A stretch of DNA of 64,000 nucleotides from Saprospiraceae bacterium. GTDB taxonomy: Bacteria > Bacteroidota > Bacteroidia > Chitinophagales > Saprospiraceae. The notes beneath the pieces were generated by a model. That model worked only from the letters and a program-made list of their open reading frames with translations. It had not been told where the DNA came from and made no database searches. The stretch spans positions 213,309-277,308 of the forward strand of contig JALHOZ010000001.1 in the NCBI GenBank assembly GCA_022842725.1. The letters run 5' to 3'. This document shows positions 10,001 to 17,854 of the stretch, piece by piece. The translations under genes were made by a program, and so were the position numbers. Position 1 is the first letter of the stretch, and each line of letters opens with the position of its first letter.

Positions 10001-10323
10001 AGCAGGTCATTTCAGAAAATGTAGTAAAATCCTTTACTTCGTATCAGTTTTTATCGGAAAACAACAGAAGAGGGTTGGCTTTTGACAAAAAAGACCCAAC
10101 CGGCAAAACAAACAGTGCACCTTCATTGAGCAGTCCTTTGTCGTTCGGACACTCCGGTTTTACCGGAACCTATGTCTGGGTCGATCCACAGGATGATCTG
10201 GTCATTACCTTTTTATCAAACAGAGTGCATCCCGATCGGATAAATAATAAGATAAATCAAAACCTCTTCCGCCAAAAATTGTGTGACGAAGTGTACAAGG
10301 TAGTGCGTACCTTCAAAAAATAA
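7099..10323 (+). CDS. GH3 beta-N-acetylglucosaminidase fused to serine hydrolase
   Basis: 1074 residues with a signal peptide (1-19). Residues about 30-370 are a glycoside hydrolase family 3 catalytic domain of NagZ type: KHFPGHGDT at 208-216 carries the His/Asp general acid pair, and FTDAMDMSG has the probable nucleophile D295. A GH3 C-terminal alpha/beta part follows (about 380-580). Residues about 600-1070 are a class C beta-lactamase-like serine hydrolase: S682-V-T-K685 (SxxK), a YSD in place of YxN near 855, and H1018-S-G (KTG equivalent). This two-enzyme fusion is known in Bacteroidota and is thought to act on peptidoglycan fragments in the periplasm; substrate is inferred. It is last in the run starting at 2175 and converges with another serine hydrolase gene. 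Confidence 0.9.
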   Translation: MRCVLLFLFWLSMAFGISAQKQPAFLKEYNEKWVDSVFNSMTTDQKIGQLLMPRGNYSGKAHDTTQLLKWVSDYKIGGLVFFAGNPTRQVEITNLLQSESDIPLLIGQDFEWGAAMRLDSTVRFPYAMSLGAIQGEESLLKAMGMSIGKHCNRLGVHINYAPVVDINNNPKNPVINFRSFGEDRWRVYQKAKAVWQGMEEQKIIATAKHFPGHGDTQVDSHYDLPVIDKSLDLLAENELFPFQKLIDDGLPGIMTAHIQVPALDDAAYMPSTLSRKTITNLLRKKMGFQGLVFTDAMDMSGIVKYYSQGEAIVMALIAGNDIIETFMDVPVAVEAIKKAMSEGRLTIDWLDSKVKKILKAKSWAGLDKYAPVSTFNLTLDLMDMESAWYHDVMATKSITVLTNKNKLLPVTGFSKKLALVSIGLTGENHLQTMLQQYSKVDEYRIPSDNIDSLVIDSLKNVLSTYDLVIAGYFSKQIRPAQKYGLTDKHKWMIETLGNLPNNVLLWMANVYGLTEVKFDGYASVMCGYQDSEFVQRALGQAIFGANDVNGTLPVSLNTNHKAGTGEVIEQRKIPRFTRDYEHVDAYKELHQKVDSMMYEGLFGSYFPGAVVQVIHRGQVLIHKAYGNKTFFSAGVENQKNIDIEQRLDVMDMSTSGGSVRKVESFNEKTSDLHTGDLYDIASVTKIAGTALAVMKWVDEGKLNLDVPFYTYFPEYKNYPMASNTFRDMLTHRAGLAAWIPFWKTTIDSTKTLEKILISNPEWSDFYSKTEKKPFFLARWFGKKSKMVIDIQKSVQEKKPELWSRVFSSKNIVWKKDMYSDSKKDKYSIYISENMWLRDDYRDSIFYQILSAPVGEKGVYVYSDLHFYFYPELCKRLTGKPFDQYLEELYQSLGLHSLVFNPLQKFSKEDIVPTEKDSIFRHQLIHGSVHDEGAIMMGGISGHAGLFGNVNDLSKLMYMYLSNGEYNSEQVISENVVKSFTSYQFLSENNRRGLAFDKKDPTGKTNSAPSLSSPLSFGHSGFTGTYVWVDPQDDLVITFLSNRVHPDRINNKINQNLFRQKLCDEVYKVVRTFKK

Positions 10324-10366
10324 AGTTCAGTTAATTTGAAAAAATTTCCCTTTCGTTTTTTGATTA

Positions 10367-11596
10367 TCAGGGATTGACCACATCGGCAAATACCTGATCA
10401 TGGGTTTCAAAAAAGGTTGGGACGATCGTGCTGCAGAAGGAACATGTGGAATTAAATAAAGCGACCATTCCCCATTCTGAAGCCGGGTCAAATGCAATTT
10501 CAGCTCTGAATCCATTTACCAGACCGCCGTGGTAAACCAACACCCTGTCCTGAAACCGAAGAATACGCCACCCAAGTCCATAGGCACTTTCTTCCAAATT
10601 GTCCCATCTGTTGAAATATTTTGGTGCATTTGTGGTAAATACATAAGGCGAAAATGCTCTCAGACGAACTTCTTCACTAATGACATCAGGAGAATAGCCC
10701 ATCATTGCCTTCAGCCAACCCATCATATCATTTAATGAAGAATTAACTCCTCCGGCAGATGCAGCGTTGTAATAATGCGGCTTTAACGGCACACAAACAA
10801 ACTGACCTTTTTTACCTCCCGGTTTGTGCCCGGAACAATGATCGCCTGACTGAACAATAGCATTGTAGGTCACAGAAGAACGATTCATTTGTAAAGGAGA
10901 AAAGATATACTTTTGCATGGCTTGTTCATAAGTAAGGCCGGTGGTGTTTTCGATTACTTTTTCTATCAGCGCAAAAGTTGCATTTTGATAATTATACACT
11001 TTTCCTACCCTGTCCTTTAATGGATACCTGTTCATCGCTTTGATGATCTGATCCATGGGAACATTATCGTCAACCAGATTTGAAAAGGCATGTTGTACAT
11101 ATCCTGTCGTATGAGACAATATATCGCGTATCGTGATGGTGTCCATCACTGATTTGGTTTTGATTTTTAGTTCGGGAATATATTTATTAACCGGGTCTTC
11201 CAATCTGAATTTTCCCTCTTCTATCAATATAGAAGCCAGAATACCTGCAAATCCTTTGGATACTGATCCGATCCTGAAGACGGTTGTATCAGAAATTTCC
11301 TGTGTGGTTCCTTTGGCTTTGGTTCCCAAATGTTTTGTAAAAACAACTTCACCTCTATGAATGGCTCCAATGGACAAACCAACACATGACGACTGACTCA
11401 TTTTTAGTTTACATTGGTTTTCAAACTGAGCATAAAATGTCGACACTTTTCTCATGTAATCTTCAGAAACAGGATCTGCTGTCATCGACTTTTTACCATA
11501 TAACACAGGATGTAATGCGTCATTGAATGGTAATAAGGTAAAACAACCAAAAAGGCCCAGTTGAACTGCCCACGAATAAAATTTTCTTACTATCAC
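10367..11596 (-). CDS. Secreted serine hydrolase (class C beta-lactamase family)
   Basis: Minus strand, 409 residues from a GTG at 11596. The TTG at 11617 would overlap the promoter element CAAATATA at 11615-11622 (TATATTTG on this strand), so the downstream GTG is preferred; it also gives a good signal peptide (VIVRKFYSWAVQLGLFGCFT). Catalytic motifs: GSVSK (SxxK) in FRIGSVSKGFAG, YNYQN (YxN) and YHGGLVNGF (HxG replacing KTG). The family comprises esterases, D-aminopeptidases and penicillin-binding-like hydrolases; substrate unknown. The C-terminal part has a CSFC pair. It ends 43 bases from the end of the GH3-hydrolase fusion, whose C-terminal half belongs to the same superfamily. Confidence 0.87.
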   Translation of the reverse strand: MIVRKFYSWAVQLGLFGCFTLLPFNDALHPVLYGKKSMTADPVSEDYMRKVSTFYAQFENQCKLKMSQSSCVGLSIGAIHRGEVVFTKHLGTKAKGTTQEISDTTVFRIGSVSKGFAGILASILIEEGKFRLEDPVNKYIPELKIKTKSVMDTITIRDILSHTTGYVQHAFSNLVDDNVPMDQIIKAMNRYPLKDRVGKVYNYQNATFALIEKVIENTTGLTYEQAMQKYIFSPLQMNRSSVTYNAIVQSGDHCSGHKPGGKKGQFVCVPLKPHYYNAASAGGVNSSLNDMMGWLKAMMGYSPDVISEEVRLRAFSPYVFTTNAPKYFNRWDNLEESAYGLGWRILRFQDRVLVYHGGLVNGFRAEIAFDPASEWGMVALFNSTCSFCSTIVPTFFETHDQVFADVVNP

Positions 11597-11614
11597 GGTT
11601 TTTTGATTGAAAGA

Positions 11615-11622
11615 CAAATATA
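11615..11622 (-). promoter_or_regulatory. -7 element TATATTTG for the serine hydrolase gene
   Basis: CAAATATA on the plus strand reads TATATTTG on the minus strand, an exact TAnnTTTG match. It overlaps a possible TTG start at 11617 and therefore favours the GTG at 11596. No convincing TTG at the -33 position is seen. Confidence 0.5.
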
Positions 11623-11777
11623 ATACATATTATTAATATATGTTATATATTCCTTAGAAAATTTATCTTTTGTTAAAAAAGTTGTAAAAATAGTATTTAA
11701 AATGTATTTTTACACTTTATTGACCGTCTTATTGTTATTAAAATTAAAATATTTTTCACATTACAAAAATAGTTAAA

Positions 11778-12449
11778 ATGAAATATTTTGGTACTCTTAT
11801 CATTGTTATGTTTTTGTCTTCTGTTCATCTTCACGGACAAAATATAACGGAACGGAAAGTCAGTATGAGCCTCGGGTCACAGAATGCTTTTGTCGCCGAA
11901 GTAGAAGGTGCAAACAAAAAAATAGTGGAAGATGCGTTTAAAAAAATGATGAAAGAATATGGAAAACTTCAGGAAAACAAAAAAGCACGGGAGTTTTTTA
12001 TGATGGCCACTAAAGTCAGTAAAATTAACGGTTCTTCTCCGATGGATATTTATGCAAAATTTGAAGAAGGTAAAGGAATGGCTACAGCTTACCTTTGGGT
12101 TGATCTGGGAGGGGCTTTTTCCAATTCAGGAGAATATCAGAAACAATCAGAAGCCATCAAAATTTTTATGCAGGACTATTATTATGAATGCAGAAGAATT
12201 GTAGTTCAGAATGAGCTGAAAGAAGAAGAAAAAAATCTGGAAAAGCTTGATAAAGAACTCGCAAAACTGAAAAAACAAAACGATGGCTATCATAGTGATA
12301 TTGAAAAGGCCAAACAGAAAATATTGGAAGCTGAAAAAAATATAGAACAAAATATTGTGGACCAATCTACCAAAACGAGTGAAATCGATGGCCAGAAAAA
12401 AGTGGTTGAAGAGGTTACCAAAAAGTTAAACAGCATAGGTAAACAATAA
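11778..12449 (+). CDS. Secreted coiled-coil protein of unknown function
   Basis: 223 residues. A signal peptide (about 1-20, ending HLHGQ) is followed by a globular part with a mixed alpha/beta pattern (about 25-135) and a long C-terminal coiled coil (about 140-223) very rich in K/E with heptad leucines/isoleucines. I do not recognise the family. It stands alone: a long AT-rich leader upstream and a strong terminator 19 bases after the stop. Likely periplasmic; a structural or scaffolding role is only a guess from the coiled coil. Confidence 0.8.
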   Translation: MKYFGTLIIVMFLSSVHLHGQNITERKVSMSLGSQNAFVAEVEGANKKIVEDAFKKMMKEYGKLQENKKAREFFMMATKVSKINGSSPMDIYAKFEEGKGMATAYLWVDLGGAFSNSGEYQKQSEAIKIFMQDYYYECRRIVVQNELKEEEKNLEKLDKELAKLKKQNDGYHSDIEKAKQKILEAEKNIEQNIVDQSTKTSEIDGQKKVVEEVTKKLNSIGKQ

Positions 12450-12467
12450 CATTGCGGAAGAAATATT

Positions 12468-12519
12468 AAAAAAGCACCTGGTCAATCAGAAAGGGTTCTG
12501 AAGGATCAGGTGCTTTTTT
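12468..12519 (+). terminator. Intrinsic terminator of the coiled-coil protein gene
   Basis: AAAAAAGCACCTG pairs perfectly with CAGGTGCTTTTTT around a 26-base loop, ending in a T run, 19 bases after the stop codon. It could act in both directions. Confidence 0.85.
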
Positions 12520-12649
12520 GTTTTGCATGCTTAATGGTGCAAGGGGCCAAAAAATATAATTATTCTCTGCAAATGATTTTTGGACGAAAGTCAAACAAAA
12601 GGAACTTATTTTGTAATCCTTGTGTTAATGGGTTAATAATCCATTAGTT

Positions 12650-12865
12650 ATGAGTGAGATGAGATTTATCACCGTTCGCAATTATCACGATCCGATTTTA
12701 GCTGAAATCGTGGTGAATGCACTTCATGCAGCAGGTATTACCACGTTTCCTCTATATGAAAATAACTCAGGGCTTACTTCTATTACCCAACATTATGAGG
12801 TCAAAGTGCCGGAAAAAGACGTTGAGTCCGCTTTAGAAATCATAGAAGAACAGGAAAATCTTTAA
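12650..12865 (+). CDS. DUF2007-like small protein
   Basis: 71 residues, no signal peptide or membrane segment. The pattern RFITVRNYHDPILAEIVVNA, then ALHAAGITTFPLYEN and a C-terminal VKVPEKDVESALEIIEE, matches the short DUF2007 (putative signal-transducing, beta-alpha-beta) family: an N-terminal strand, a helix that scans subunits, and a final helix that often starts with a DxxxA motif. Function unknown; the fold resembles PII/GlnB-like or ACT-like small domains. An alternative internal Met (MRF) lies 3 residues in. It is isolated, with about 130 bases before and 160 after. Confidence 0.75.
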   Translation: MSEMRFITVRNYHDPILAEIVVNALHAAGITTFPLYENNSGLTSITQHYEVKVPEKDVESALEIIEEQENL

Positions 12866-13028
12866 TTGATTATGTTTCGTTTTCACGTGAATTCTGTGAA
12901 AATATTAAAAAAAATCCGGTAAATATTTTTGTTTCTTAATCAGGGAACATAACAAATTTTAATTTCCGCCGCCATTTTATCAAAACTTCTTTTACTTTGT
13001 TCTTGTTTTCTGAATACAATATTGTTTC

Positions 13029-14306
13029 ATGTCAAATTCTTTTATCAGAAGGCTTTTATTGCTTGGAGGTCTTTCCATCATAGGAGTCATCTTTATTCAG
13101 TCTTATTGGTTACTCAAAACCTGGGACATCAAAGACAAAGAATTTGATCAATCCGTTAATATTGTTTTGCGTAAAGTGGCCCAAAGACTGGCTGCCTATA
13201 ACAACACTGTTCTTCCCAAAACAAACCTTATCCAAAGGAAATCTTCAAATTATTACGCCATCAATGTCAATTCTTCGATAGATCCACCCATCCTTGAGGA
13301 ATATCTTTTTCAGGAAATGAACAATCAGTCGCTGAATACAGATTTTGAATATGCTATTTACGATTGTTTTAACGATGCATTGGTTTATGGTAATTATTGT
13401 AATATTACAAACAAAGAAACCAAACCGACAAAATGGAATAAACAATACAAATTTGATGACCTGGTTTATTATTTTGTCATCAGATTTCCGCAAAGGGAAA
13501 ACTTTTTGCTGGCAAATCTCAATATGACCGTTGTCTCAACTATGTTTTCCGTGTTGGCTATTTTATTTTTTTTATATAGTATTTGGGTCATTCTCAAACA
13601 AAAAAGATTGTCAGAACTACAAAGAGATTTTATCAACAATATGACCCATGAATTTAAAACACCGATAGCGTCTATCAAAATCGCATCGGACGTTATTGCG
13701 AATGATGAAAAAACCAAAGAAGATAAACGATTGTCCCGTTATGCACAAATCATCAGAGAACAAAATGCCCGTCTGAACGACCAGGTGGAAAAAGTACTGA
13801 ACATTGCCAGGATGGAGAAAGACAGCATAGAACTAAAAAAGGAATGGATTAATCTCCATGAGACATTGGACCACATCGTGAAAGCTGAAGCTGTTAAAAT
13901 TGCGAATGGATACATGAGATACGATCCCGTCGAAACAGAAGCTTACATCTATACTGATAAACTACATTTTGTCAATGTCATATGTAATATGATAGATAAT
14001 GCAGTCAAATATTGTCAAAATGAAAACATTGAAGTTCAGGTAAGGACATCCCTTCAAAACAGTCACATGCTGATTCAAATCGAAGATAACGGAATCGGTA
14101 TCTCACCGGAGGACCAAAAAAAATTATTTGACAAATTTTTTCGTGTGTCAACCGGAGATAAACATGATGTCAAAGGTTTTGGTCTGGGCCTTTTTTATGT
14201 AAAAAATATCTGCCGGGCCCATGGATGGTGGATTTCAGTCAGTTCTGAAGTCGGAAAAGGAACTACCTTTACGATTGATATTCCTGAATTTAAATATAAA
14301 TTATAA
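13029..14306 (+). CDS. Membrane sensor histidine kinase
   Basis: 425 residues. Transmembrane segment 1 lies at about 8-29, a periplasmic sensor loop of about 130 residues follows, and transmembrane segment 2 is at about 164-187. The HisKA H-box MTHEFKTPIASI has the phosphoacceptor H207. The ATPase part shows the N-box (CNMIDNAVKYC), G1 (DNGIGI), F-box (LFDKFFRV) and G2 (GFGLGLFYV). The loop contains three cysteines (CFNDALVYGNYC region) but no known sensor fold. It is followed after 56 bases by a response regulator gene, its obvious partner. Signal unknown. Confidence 0.93.
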   Translation: MSNSFIRRLLLLGGLSIIGVIFIQSYWLLKTWDIKDKEFDQSVNIVLRKVAQRLAAYNNTVLPKTNLIQRKSSNYYAINVNSSIDPPILEEYLFQEMNNQSLNTDFEYAIYDCFNDALVYGNYCNITNKETKPTKWNKQYKFDDLVYYFVIRFPQRENFLLANLNMTVVSTMFSVLAILFFLYSIWVILKQKRLSELQRDFINNMTHEFKTPIASIKIASDVIANDEKTKEDKRLSRYAQIIREQNARLNDQVEKVLNIARMEKDSIELKKEWINLHETLDHIVKAEAVKIANGYMRYDPVETEAYIYTDKLHFVNVICNMIDNAVKYCQNENIEVQVRTSLQNSHMLIQIEDNGIGISPEDQKKLFDKFFRVSTGDKHDVKGFGLGLFYVKNICRAHGWWISVSSEVGKGTTFTIDIPEFKYKL

Positions 14307-14362
14307 AATTATTGTATATATTCCTCTAAACTATTTTATATTTACGAGCGTTTCAAAAAAAC

Positions 14363-15058
14363 ATGAATATGCAAAAAGAAAAACCAAAAATTTTATATGT
14401 CGAAGATGACGAAACGCTGAGTTTTGTCACTAAAGATAATCTTGAGCTTAACGGATATGATGTAGAACATTGTATGGATGGTGAAGCTGCCATTTCGCTG
14501 TTTTATAAAAATCCGTATGACCTGTGCATTCTGGATGTCATGTTGCCCAAGATGGATGGTTTTGAGGTAGCCCAAAAAATCAGGGCAGCCGACCCAAACG
14601 TTCCTATTCTTTTTCTTACGGCCAAATCCATGAAAGAAGATAAAATCCACGGGCTTAAACTCGGTGCAGATGATTATCTCACAAAACCTTTCAGTATTGA
14701 AGAACTGATCCTTAAAATTGAGGTTTTTCTTAAAAGAAAATTTGTTTCTGTTCCTGTAAATGATGTTCACAAAATCGGCCAGTACGTTTTTGATTACAGA
14801 AATCTGACATTATCCATTCGGGAAACAAAAAGAAACCTGACGCAGAAGGAAGCTGATTTATTAAAAATGTTGCTTGATCATAAAAACAACGTGGTAAAAA
14901 GAGGACTCATCCTTGAAAAATTATGGGGAGAGGATGATTATTTCCTGGGGCGCAGTATGGACGTATTTATCAGCCGTCTCAGAAAATATCTGAGTGAGGA
15001 CCCAAGTATAAAACTGGATAATATCCATGGTGTGGGTTTCAAATTGCTTGTTGAATAA
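14363..15058 (+). CDS. OmpR/PhoB-family response regulator
   Basis: 231 residues. Receiver domain about 10-125 with the acidic pocket (VEDDE at 13-17), phosphoacceptor D58 in CILDVMLPKMDG, the conserved T in LTAKS and K in TKPFS. The C-terminal winged-helix DNA-binding domain (about 135-230) ends IHGVGFKL, as expected. It probably pairs with the histidine kinase just upstream. A near-consensus TATATTTA at 14337-14344 might give it its own promoter. The CutC-like gene begins 12 bases after its stop, in the same reading frame. Confidence 0.94.
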   Translation: MNMQKEKPKILYVEDDETLSFVTKDNLELNGYDVEHCMDGEAAISLFYKNPYDLCILDVMLPKMDGFEVAQKIRAADPNVPILFLTAKSMKEDKIHGLKLGADDYLTKPFSIEELILKIEVFLKRKFVSVPVNDVHKIGQYVFDYRNLTLSIRETKRNLTQKEADLLKMLLDHKNNVVKRGLILEKLWGEDDYFLGRSMDVFISRLRKYLSEDPSIKLDNIHGVGFKLLVE

Positions 15059-15070
15059 AGAGATCTGCCA

Positions 15071-15682
15071 TTGTTGTTTAAAGAAGCTTGTGTTGATACC
15101 ATTGAGGCAGCCCTGCAAGCAGAAGAAGCAGGTGCTCATCAGATTGAGTGGTGCAGTTCTCTTGAGCTTGACGGCCTGACTCCGGATTTTGAAGCAACCC
15201 AAAAATTACTCAAACTAATCCGTATTCCTGTCAAGGTGATGATCCGGCACCGTCCAGGAGACTTTATTTATGATAGATTTGATGAAGACATATTGGTCAG
15301 TCAGGCAAAACAGTTTTCAGAACTTGACGGGGTTTCAGGATTGGTTTTCGGAGCGTGTACTCCTGAAGGAAGTCTGGATATAAGACAAATACACAACATC
15401 GCCGTGATCGCCGGAAATAAATCTTTAACCATTCATAAAGCTATAGATACCTGTAAAGATATCCTCACAGAAACCCAAAGGCTCAATCAAATACCAGGTG
15501 ATTTGTATATTTTGTCATCCGGAGGTTACAAAACTGCCTGGGATGGAAGGGAGCTCTTGCTGGGGATGAAAGCTTTGTTCAAAGGGCAAATCATTGCTGC
15601 CGGAAAAATTGATTCAACTAATTTGGTAACATTACATCGTTATGTAACGTTACTATATTATCACGGAAAAAAAATTGTATAA
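15071..15682 (+). CDS. cutC: CutC-family copper homeostasis protein, TTG start
   Basis: 203 residues, shorter than the usual 240-250; the shortening is spread over loops and the C-terminus. CutC signatures: EACVDTIEAALQAEEAGAHQ at the start, MIRHRPGDFIYD (usual MIRPRGGDFxY), LVFGACTPEGSLD, IHKAIDTCKD (usual FHRAFD) and the final YYHGKKIV. The family are TIM-barrel proteins linked to copper handling, though the biochemical role is unsettled. No ATG is available: the frame opens with the same TAA that ends the regulator (15056-15058), then AGA GAT CTG CCA TTG, and the TTG at 15071 places the family N-terminus correctly. An AAAGAG stretch 7-12 bases upstream could serve as ribosome site. It is probably co-transcribed with the two-component genes. 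Confidence 0.82.
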   Translation: MLFKEACVDTIEAALQAEEAGAHQIEWCSSLELDGLTPDFEATQKLLKLIRIPVKVMIRHRPGDFIYDRFDEDILVSQAKQFSELDGVSGLVFGACTPEGSLDIRQIHNIAVIAGNKSLTIHKAIDTCKDILTETQRLNQIPGDLYILSSGGYKTAWDGRELLLGMKALFKGQIIAAGKIDSTNLVTLHRYVTLLYYHGKKIV

Positions 15683-15690
15683 CTTCGGAT

Positions 15691-15711
15691 ACATTAATCA
15701 TATGTTAATGT
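15691..15711 (+). terminator. Weak AT-rich hairpin after cutC
   Basis: ACATTAA pairs with TTAATGT around a 7-base loop, followed by GGTTTT. The stem is AT-rich and the tail poor, so it may be a weak terminator or an operator for the next gene. Confidence 0.3.
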
Positions 15712-15746
15712 GGTTTTAAATCCCGATTACCGTCATTCCAATGTTA

Positions 15747-15754
15747 TAATTTTG
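15747..15754 (+). promoter_or_regulatory. -7 element TAATTTTG for the lipoprotein at 15787
   Basis: Exact TAnnTTTG match 32 bases before the ATG at 15787. No TTG is found at the ideal -33 spacing. Confidence 0.5.
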
Positions 15755-15786
15755 TCACATAATTTTTTAATTTTAAATATATACTC

Positions 15787-16680
15787 ATGAAATTACAATT
15801 TTCTTTCAAAATGTTCACGCTTTTATTAGCGGGAAGTTTGTTTTTTACATCTTGTGGTGATGACACCCTGGATACACCAACTTCGCTTAATTTTGTTTCA
15901 GGAACCGGTTATCTTACAGCCGATGCAAATGTTGTTCCCGGCGAAGTATTTACAGTCAATGTAAAAGCTACAGCAGGAGATAACCCTTTGAAAACGCTAA
16001 CGATCAAAGATAATAACAGCACAATTTCCGTGTCAACTGACAGACTTACCATCAATGGTTCAGCAGCAAATGTAAACCCGATTTTGTTGGCAGGAGCGGA
16101 CAAAACTTCTTTTGATTACGTTATTGGTATCAAAGCCCACAGCGGAAATGAAGCAAGAAATTATACATTTGAAGTAGCTGATGATGCCGGTAATATCTCA
16201 ACGTTGACCTTAAAAATTACGGTTGCAGCTACACCTGTTGCAACATTGAACGGTGTATTGTTCAATCAGTCAGGACCTGCAGGAACGGGAGGTTTAAATT
16301 TGTTGACAGGAGAAAGCACCGGAACGCAGGCAACAGACGTTAATTCTCAAATCAGAGATATGGGAATCGACAGCTCTTCAACAGTTACCGGAACATGGAA
16401 ACAAAAAGTAGGTAGTCTGAACGGTTCAGTATTAAAATACATCAAAAAAGGACAGAATGGTGTTGCTGAAAACTTCAGTTTTGGTGGTGTGGCTTATAAA
16501 GAAGAATTAGCTTCTTTGTGGGAAAAAGGTTCTGCATCTTTTACAGTAAGTGAAAAAGTTAATGTAGGAGACTTTATTATGGTATTCCACAAAAATACTT
16601 ATTTCCTTATTGAAGTTAAAGAAATCAATGTCACCACAAATAATAATGCTGACAATTATAAGTTTGATATCAAATATTAA
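15787..16680 (+). CDS. Hypothetical lipoprotein
   Basis: 297 residues. The leader LLLAGSLFFTSCGDD has a good lipobox with Cys at about residue 23 and an acidic stretch after it, which in Bacteroidota can act as a surface-export signal. The mature part shows a beta-sandwich-like region (about 40-150; ends AGNISTLTLKITVAA, cadherin/Ig-like in style) and a C-terminal domain (about 155-297). No family name recognised. It has its own -7 element and terminator, so it is a single-gene unit. Confidence 0.82.
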   Translation: MKLQFSFKMFTLLLAGSLFFTSCGDDTLDTPTSLNFVSGTGYLTADANVVPGEVFTVNVKATAGDNPLKTLTIKDNNSTISVSTDRLTINGSAANVNPILLAGADKTSFDYVIGIKAHSGNEARNYTFEVADDAGNISTLTLKITVAATPVATLNGVLFNQSGPAGTGGLNLLTGESTGTQATDVNSQIRDMGIDSSSTVTGTWKQKVGSLNGSVLKYIKKGQNGVAENFSFGGVAYKEELASLWEKGSASFTVSEKVNVGDFIMVFHKNTYFLIEVKEINVTTNNNADNYKFDIKY

Positions 16681-16704
16681 TCAAACGTATTGATATAAAA
16701 AAAG

Positions 16705-16732
16705 AAAGCCGGTTGTAATGCCGGCTTTTTTT
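16705..16732 (+). terminator. Intrinsic terminator of the lipoprotein gene
   Basis: AAAGCCGG pairs with CCGGCTTT around an 8-base loop, then a T run, 24 bases after the stop. Confidence 0.88.
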
Positions 16733-16770
16733 ATTTCTGTGACCCCCAAAATATGAAACCGCAAGGAATT

Positions 16771-16802
16771 TTTGTGAGACAGGTTATAATTGACTAATTT
16801 TG
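16771..16802 (+). promoter_or_regulatory. Promoter of the trmB-rlmN cluster
   Basis: TTTG at 16771-16774, a 20-base spacer and TAATTTTG at 16795-16802, an excellent match to the phylum consensus, 20 bases before the ATG at 16823. Confidence 0.72.
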
Positions 16803-16822
16803 CACTTTGAAACAGTTAATAT

Positions 16823-17122
16823 ATGACAGACAGCGATCGCAAATTTAAAGAAAGATGGGAAGGCATCAAACTAAAGGGCAGAGGATTTTACGCTTTTACC
16901 CACGGAGCAGGATTTGGTTTCCTCGTTTTTTTAATCATTAATCTGTACTACCTAAAAGATAAAAGTTTTCAGGAAGTGTTTGTCAATCAAAGGGCAATGG
17001 AACAAATGTTGACAATGGTCTTTGCCGGTATATTAGGATATGGAACTGTCAAATGGTGGATGAATGAAAAAATTTATAAAAAAATTATCGATCTTGAAAA
17101 TCAGGAAAAAAAAGCTTCATAA
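16823..17122 (+). CDS. Small membrane protein of unknown function
   Basis: 99 residues with two predicted transmembrane helices (about 28-48 with FGFLVFLIINLYYL, and about 62-80 with MLTMVFAGILGYGTVKWWM) and charged ends, so probably a hairpin in the inner membrane with both termini in the cytoplasm. No known family. It is first in a plus-strand cluster with trmB (30 bases later), rlmN and a ferredoxin reductase, behind a strong promoter; the functional connection is unclear. Confidence 0.75.
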   Translation: MTDSDRKFKERWEGIKLKGRGFYAFTHGAGFGFLVFLIINLYYLKDKSFQEVFVNQRAMEQMLTMVFAGILGYGTVKWWMNEKIYKKIIDLENQEKKAS

Positions 17123-17152
17123 CCAAAATCTGATATCCTTTAAGACCTTTAG

Positions 17153-17854
17153 ATGGCAAAAAATAAATTAAAAAAATTCAAAGAAATCAGTTCGTATGAT
17201 TTTGTTTTTGAAAATCCCGACCCGAAACAACCCGGGCTTTATCGTAATGAAACGGAAAAGGTAGATTTTAAAGGTAAATGGACCAGTGATTTTTTTAAAA
17301 ATAATCAACCCTTAATTCTGGAACTTGCCTGTGGAAGAGGTGAATACACGGTTGCATTGGCTGAAGCCTATCCGGACAAAAATTTTATGGGCCTGGATAT
17401 TAAAGGGGCGAGAATCTGGCAGGGAGCGACCTTTGTAGCTGAAAAAAATCTTAAAAATGCTGCATTTTTACGGACCAGAATCGAGCAGATATCATTATTT
17501 TTTGACAATCAGGAAATTGATGAAATCTGGATAACTTTTCCCGATCCTTTTACCAGGGCCAGTAAAGAAAATAAAAGACTTACCTCAAGAGCTTTTCTCC
17601 AAAGGTATAAACCCTTGCTTAAACAAGGGGCTGTTTTACATCTTAAAACCGATGATGAAGGTTTGTATCTTTTTACTTTGGAAGAGTTAAAAAATTTTGC
17701 CGGAGCGGAGATCCTCTACCATCATGATGACATATATGCTTCCGAACTTCCGTTTCATGAATTGCAGTATAAGACCTACTATGAAAGAGCTCATCTCGAA
17801 GTAGGAAAAACCATAAAGTACATACGTTTTACCATTAATGGAAATGGAATATGA
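17153..17854 (+). CDS. trmB: tRNA (guanine(46)-N7)-methyltransferase
   Basis: 233 residues, cytoplasmic. The SAM-binding motif ELACGRGEY is at 57-65 and the second acidic motif GLDIKGAR at 80-87; the family hallmark ITFPDPF is at about 127-133 (usual FPDPW). TrmB makes m7G46 in the variable loop of tRNAs. The C-terminal H-E-L-x-Y-x-T-x-YE pattern (FHELQYKTYYE) is also typical. Its stop overlaps the rlmN start by 4 bases (ATGA), so the two RNA-modification genes are translationally coupled. Confidence 0.93.
   Translation: MAKNKLKKFKEISSYDFVFENPDPKQPGLYRNETEKVDFKGKWTSDFFKNNQPLILELACGRGEYTVALAEAYPDKNFMGLDIKGARIWQGATFVAEKNLKNAAFLRTRIEQISLFFDNQEIDEIWITFPDPFTRASKENKRLTSRAFLQRYKPLLKQGAVLHLKTDDEGLYLFTLEELKNFAGAEILYHHDDIYASELPFHELQYKTYYERAHLEVGKTIKYIRFTINGNGI

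Noticed and set aside
11778-12449. OmpH/Skp-like chaperone for the coiled-coil protein
   Set aside because: Signal peptide and coiled coil are compatible, but the N-terminal globular part is too long and the usual Skp pattern is not visible.
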